Shown here piece by piece: positions 6,534-8,464 of a stretch of DNA of 8,464 nucleotides. The stretch lies in contig JBEVDW010000026.1 in the NCBI GenBank assembly GCA_040513115.1, positions 1 through 8,464 of the forward strand, given 5' to 3'. How positions within the stretch are numbered: position 1 is the first letter of the stretch; each line of letters begins with the position of its first letter. Origin of the DNA: DATELY01 sp040513115. Its GTDB lineage: Bacteria > Pseudomonadota > Gammaproteobacteria > Steroidobacterales > Steroidobacteraceae. The notes under the pieces are model-generated. The model made no database searches and had not been told where the DNA came from. It saw nothing but the letters and a program-made list of their open reading frames with translations. A program made the position numbers and the translations under genes.

Positions 6534-7505
6534 ATGTTCCGCCGCCTGAGCGCCAGCTTCCACCGGCGTATCCGCGCCTGGGCAGCTCGCCGCCACGGCA
6601 TTTCCGCCGATCCCTTCACCATTCCAGGTCGACGCATCTACATCCTGCCGACGGGTCTTGGCATCGCGTTCGCGATCATGGTGTTCGCGATGTTTCTCGG
6701 CGCGATGAACTACGCCAACAATCTCGCGCTCGCCTTGAGTTTCCTGCTCGGTGCACTGGGTCTGGTGACGATGCATCACTGCCAACGCAACCTGGCCGGC
6801 GTGCGTCTGCGCATCGCAGACAGTGATTCGGTGTTCGCGGGAGAGACGGCTCGTTTTCATGTTGCGATCGAGAATCCCGCAACCGTCGCTCGCTACACCA
6901 TCACAGCCGCAAACGATCACAGTGAATCGGCCAACGTAAACGTCGTGGCAGATGGTCGCACCGTCGTCGAGCTCGAAGTCCCCAGTCAGCACAGAGGCTG
7001 GTTGCCACTCGATCTCTTCCAGGTCAGCACACGCTATCCATTCGGCCTCTTTCGCGCGTGGACCTACGTGCAGCTGCCGGCTCAATGCGTCATCTATCCA
7101 CGGTTGGCTCCGGCGGGCCGTGCGCCGCCCGTGCACGAAACCGATATCGGCGGGATTCAAGACACACGACTGGGTGATGAGGACTTCGTTGGCCTGCGAG
7201 AGTTTCACGCCGGCGACTCACCTCGTCGCATCGCGTGGAAGGCATACGCGCGCTCAGAAACCCTCGCCGTCAAGCAATACGCTGGTTCCGCCGTGCGCTC
7301 TCACAGCTTCGATTGGAACGCACTAGGCGGACTCGAGACCGAAGCGCGACTCTCGCAACTCGCACGCTGGATCGAGGACGCACATGCGGCCGGCCACGCT
7401 TACAGCTTGCGCATGCCGAACGAACAGCTCGAGACGAACATCGGCATCGCACATCGCGAGCGGTGTTTGCGCGCACTGGCGCTTTTCCCGCAAGGCCTGA
7501 GGTAA
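6534..7505 (+). CDS. DUF58 domain-containing membrane protein
   Basis: DUF58 proteins are membrane-anchored proteins of unclear biochemical role, commonly encoded with MoxR ATPases and transglutaminase-like proteins. The 323-residue product has a basic N-terminus (MFRRLSASFHRRIRAWAARR), then two hydrophobic helices at about 41-58 and 62-80 around the short turn MNYANN. A beta-rich region follows at about 85-200, and then the DUF58 core GLREFHAGDSPRRIAWKAYA (220-239), the most recognisable family signature. The C-terminal part has VWA-like character but no clear metal site that I can see. The ATG at 6534 lies directly before the family-like N-terminus but has no visible Shine-Dalgarno. An in-frame GTG at 6492 would add 14 residues and overlap the end of the MoxR gene by 14 bases. 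The stop TAA overlaps the next ATG (TAATG), so translation of the following gene is likely coupled. Confidence 0.88.
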   Translation: MFRRLSASFHRRIRAWAARRHGISADPFTIPGRRIYILPTGLGIAFAIMVFAMFLGAMNYANNLALALSFLLGALGLVTMHHCQRNLAGVRLRIADSDSVFAGETARFHVAIENPATVARYTITAANDHSESANVNVVADGRTVVELEVPSQHRGWLPLDLFQVSTRYPFGLFRAWTYVQLPAQCVIYPRLAPAGRAPPVHETDIGGIQDTRLGDEDFVGLREFHAGDSPRRIAWKAYARSETLAVKQYAGSAVRSHSFDWNALGGLETEARLSQLARWIEDAHAAGHAYSLRMPNEQLETNIGIAHRERCLRALALFPQGLR

Positions 7506-8464
7506 TGCGCGACGTACGCGCCATCCCAAGAGAAGCACGGCGGCTGTCGTGGGTACTGCTCGCAGTCGCGGCAGCACTCCTGCCCCATGTGACGCAGGTA
7601 CCTCTCTGGCTCATCGCTTTGGTCGTCGTGGGTGGCGCATGGCGATTGACCGTCGAGCTGCGCGGCTGGCAATTGCCGCGTCGTTGGCTGCGCACGAGCA
7701 TCGCAGTGCTTGCGGTGCTGATCGTGATGTTGATGTATCGCACGTTGAACGGGCTCGAAGCCGGCACGGCACTTCTGGTCGTGATGGCGGGCGTGAAGTT
7801 GCTCGAAACCCGGACGGTGCGCGATCTGACCGTGCTGTTGTTCCTGTCTTACTTCCTGTTGTTCGCAGGCTTTCTCTACAACCAATCCCTACTGCAATTG
7901 CCGTACATGCTGTTTGCAGCGTGGCTGCTGACGGCAACGCTGCTGCGAATTCATGAAGCGGAAGCGACGTTGCGGGTGAAGGACGCCTTGTGGACGACGG
8001 GCAGGATGTTGCTGCAAGCGCTGCCGGTCGCAGCTCTCATGTTCGTTTTCTTTCCCCGCCTGCCGGGTCAGTTCTGGGCCGTGCCGCCGCGCGAATCGGC
8101 CCGCACCGGGTTGAGCGACGAAATGACGCCGGGCGATGTTTCCGAGCTCACGATTTCGGGTGCGATCGCCTTTCGCGTGCGGTTCGAAGGTCGTGCTCCG
8201 CCACCGCGCGAACGCTATTGGCGTGGCCCCGTGCTGCACGATTTCGACGGCCGCACCTGGCGCCGGTTGCGGAACCGCTTCTATCCGCAACAACCGGCTG
8301 TACCGAGCGGCCCGCGCTACACGTATCGCGTGACCCTCGAGCCGCACGAGCGACACTGGCTCTTCGCGTTGGACACGCCGACCGACTGGCCCACGGGTCG
8401 TGCGTTCAAGACATTCGATTTCCAGCTGGTCACGACAGAGCCGATCGCAGCGCCGACTTCATAC
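7505..8464 (+). CDS. tgpA: TgpA-type membrane transglutaminase-like protein (N-terminal part; gene runs off the right edge)
   Basis: Proteins of the TgpA family carry an N-terminal multi-helix membrane domain (DUF3488/TgpA N-terminal), a periplasmic transglutaminase-like Cys-His-Asp domain and usually a C-terminal membrane helix. The Pseudomonas aeruginosa member has been reported as essential. Here 320 codons are visible, beginning MRDVRAIPREARRLSWVLLA. Hydrophobic helices lie at about 14-29, 33-48, 63-78, 84-99, 107-124, 131-148 and 168-183. The family block RTGLSDEMTPGDVSELTISG spans about 200-219 (GDVSEL at 210-215), followed by FRVRF and YWRGPVLHDFDGRTWR. The transglutaminase catalytic domain is beyond the edge, so activity cannot be judged. 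The ATG overlaps the DUF58 stop by one base (TAATG), and an AAGG lies about 9 bases upstream, consistent with a coupled operon. The family assignment is firm; orthology to P. aeruginosa tgpA is inferred from neighbours and motifs. Confidence 0.88.
   Translation, partial: MRDVRAIPREARRLSWVLLAVAAALLPHVTQVPLWLIALVVVGGAWRLTVELRGWQLPRRWLRTSIAVLAVLIVMLMYRTLNGLEAGTALLVVMAGVKLLETRTVRDLTVLLFLSYFLLFAGFLYNQSLLQLPYMLFAAWLLTATLLRIHEAEATLRVKDALWTTGRMLLQALPVAALMFVFFPRLPGQFWAVPPRESARTGLSDEMTPGDVSELTISGAIAFRVRFEGRAPPPRERYWRGPVLHDFDGRTWRRLRNRFYPQQPAVPSGPRYTYRVTLEPHERHWLFALDTPTDWPTGRAFKTFDFQLVTTEPIAAPTSY

Noticed and set aside
5524..8464. MoxR-DUF58-transglutaminase genes as a novel defence or toxin system
   Set aside because: The trio is widespread in non-mobile chromosomal settings, the base composition matches the neighbours, and no mobile-element signs flank it; a housekeeping envelope role is the simpler reading.

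Overview
This is an ordinary-looking stretch of high-GC gammaproteobacterial chromosome. The order lptF (leftward), then pepA, holC and valS (rightward), is the classic arrangement of Gammaproteobacteria. The GC-rich third positions, the few Shine-Dalgarno sequences and a valS start with no room for a leader would fit a Xanthomonadales/Nevskiales/Steroidobacter-like lineage, but that placement is inference only.

Layout. Bases 1-498 (minus strand) hold the N-terminal part of LptF, an inner-membrane subunit of the LPS exporter; the gene runs off the left edge. A divergent intergenic region of about 180 bp (499-681) separates it from pepA (leucyl aminopeptidase, 682-2172) and holC (DNA polymerase III chi subunit, 2176-2598), which lie 3 bp apart and are probably cotranscribed. 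Between holC and valS is a 147-bp gap. It holds a striking nested inverted repeat made of four copies of a 13-bp palindrome, GGGGAC(T/A)GTCCCC, followed by a perfect TATAAT box only 9 bp before the valS ATG. valS (valyl-tRNA synthetase, 2746-5523) is complete, with editing domain, HIGH and KMSKS motifs, and a C-terminal coiled coil.

Downstream on the same strand is a three-gene cluster: a MoxR-family AAA+ ATPase (5570-6505), a membrane-anchored DUF58 protein (6534-7505), and the N-terminal 320 residues of a TgpA-type membrane transglutaminase (7505 to the right edge; its catalytic domain lies outside the window). MoxR, DUF58 and transglutaminase genes occur together in many bacteria. The ATPase is thought to act as a chaperone-like partner of the DUF58 protein, and the transglutaminase faces the periplasm. 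The exact substrate is poorly defined in the family, and nothing here resolves it.

I see no RNA genes, insertion sequences, CRISPR array, prophage genes or defence system. The most noteworthy non-coding signals are the holC-valS palindrome array and the probable leaderless (or nearly leaderless) valS transcript.
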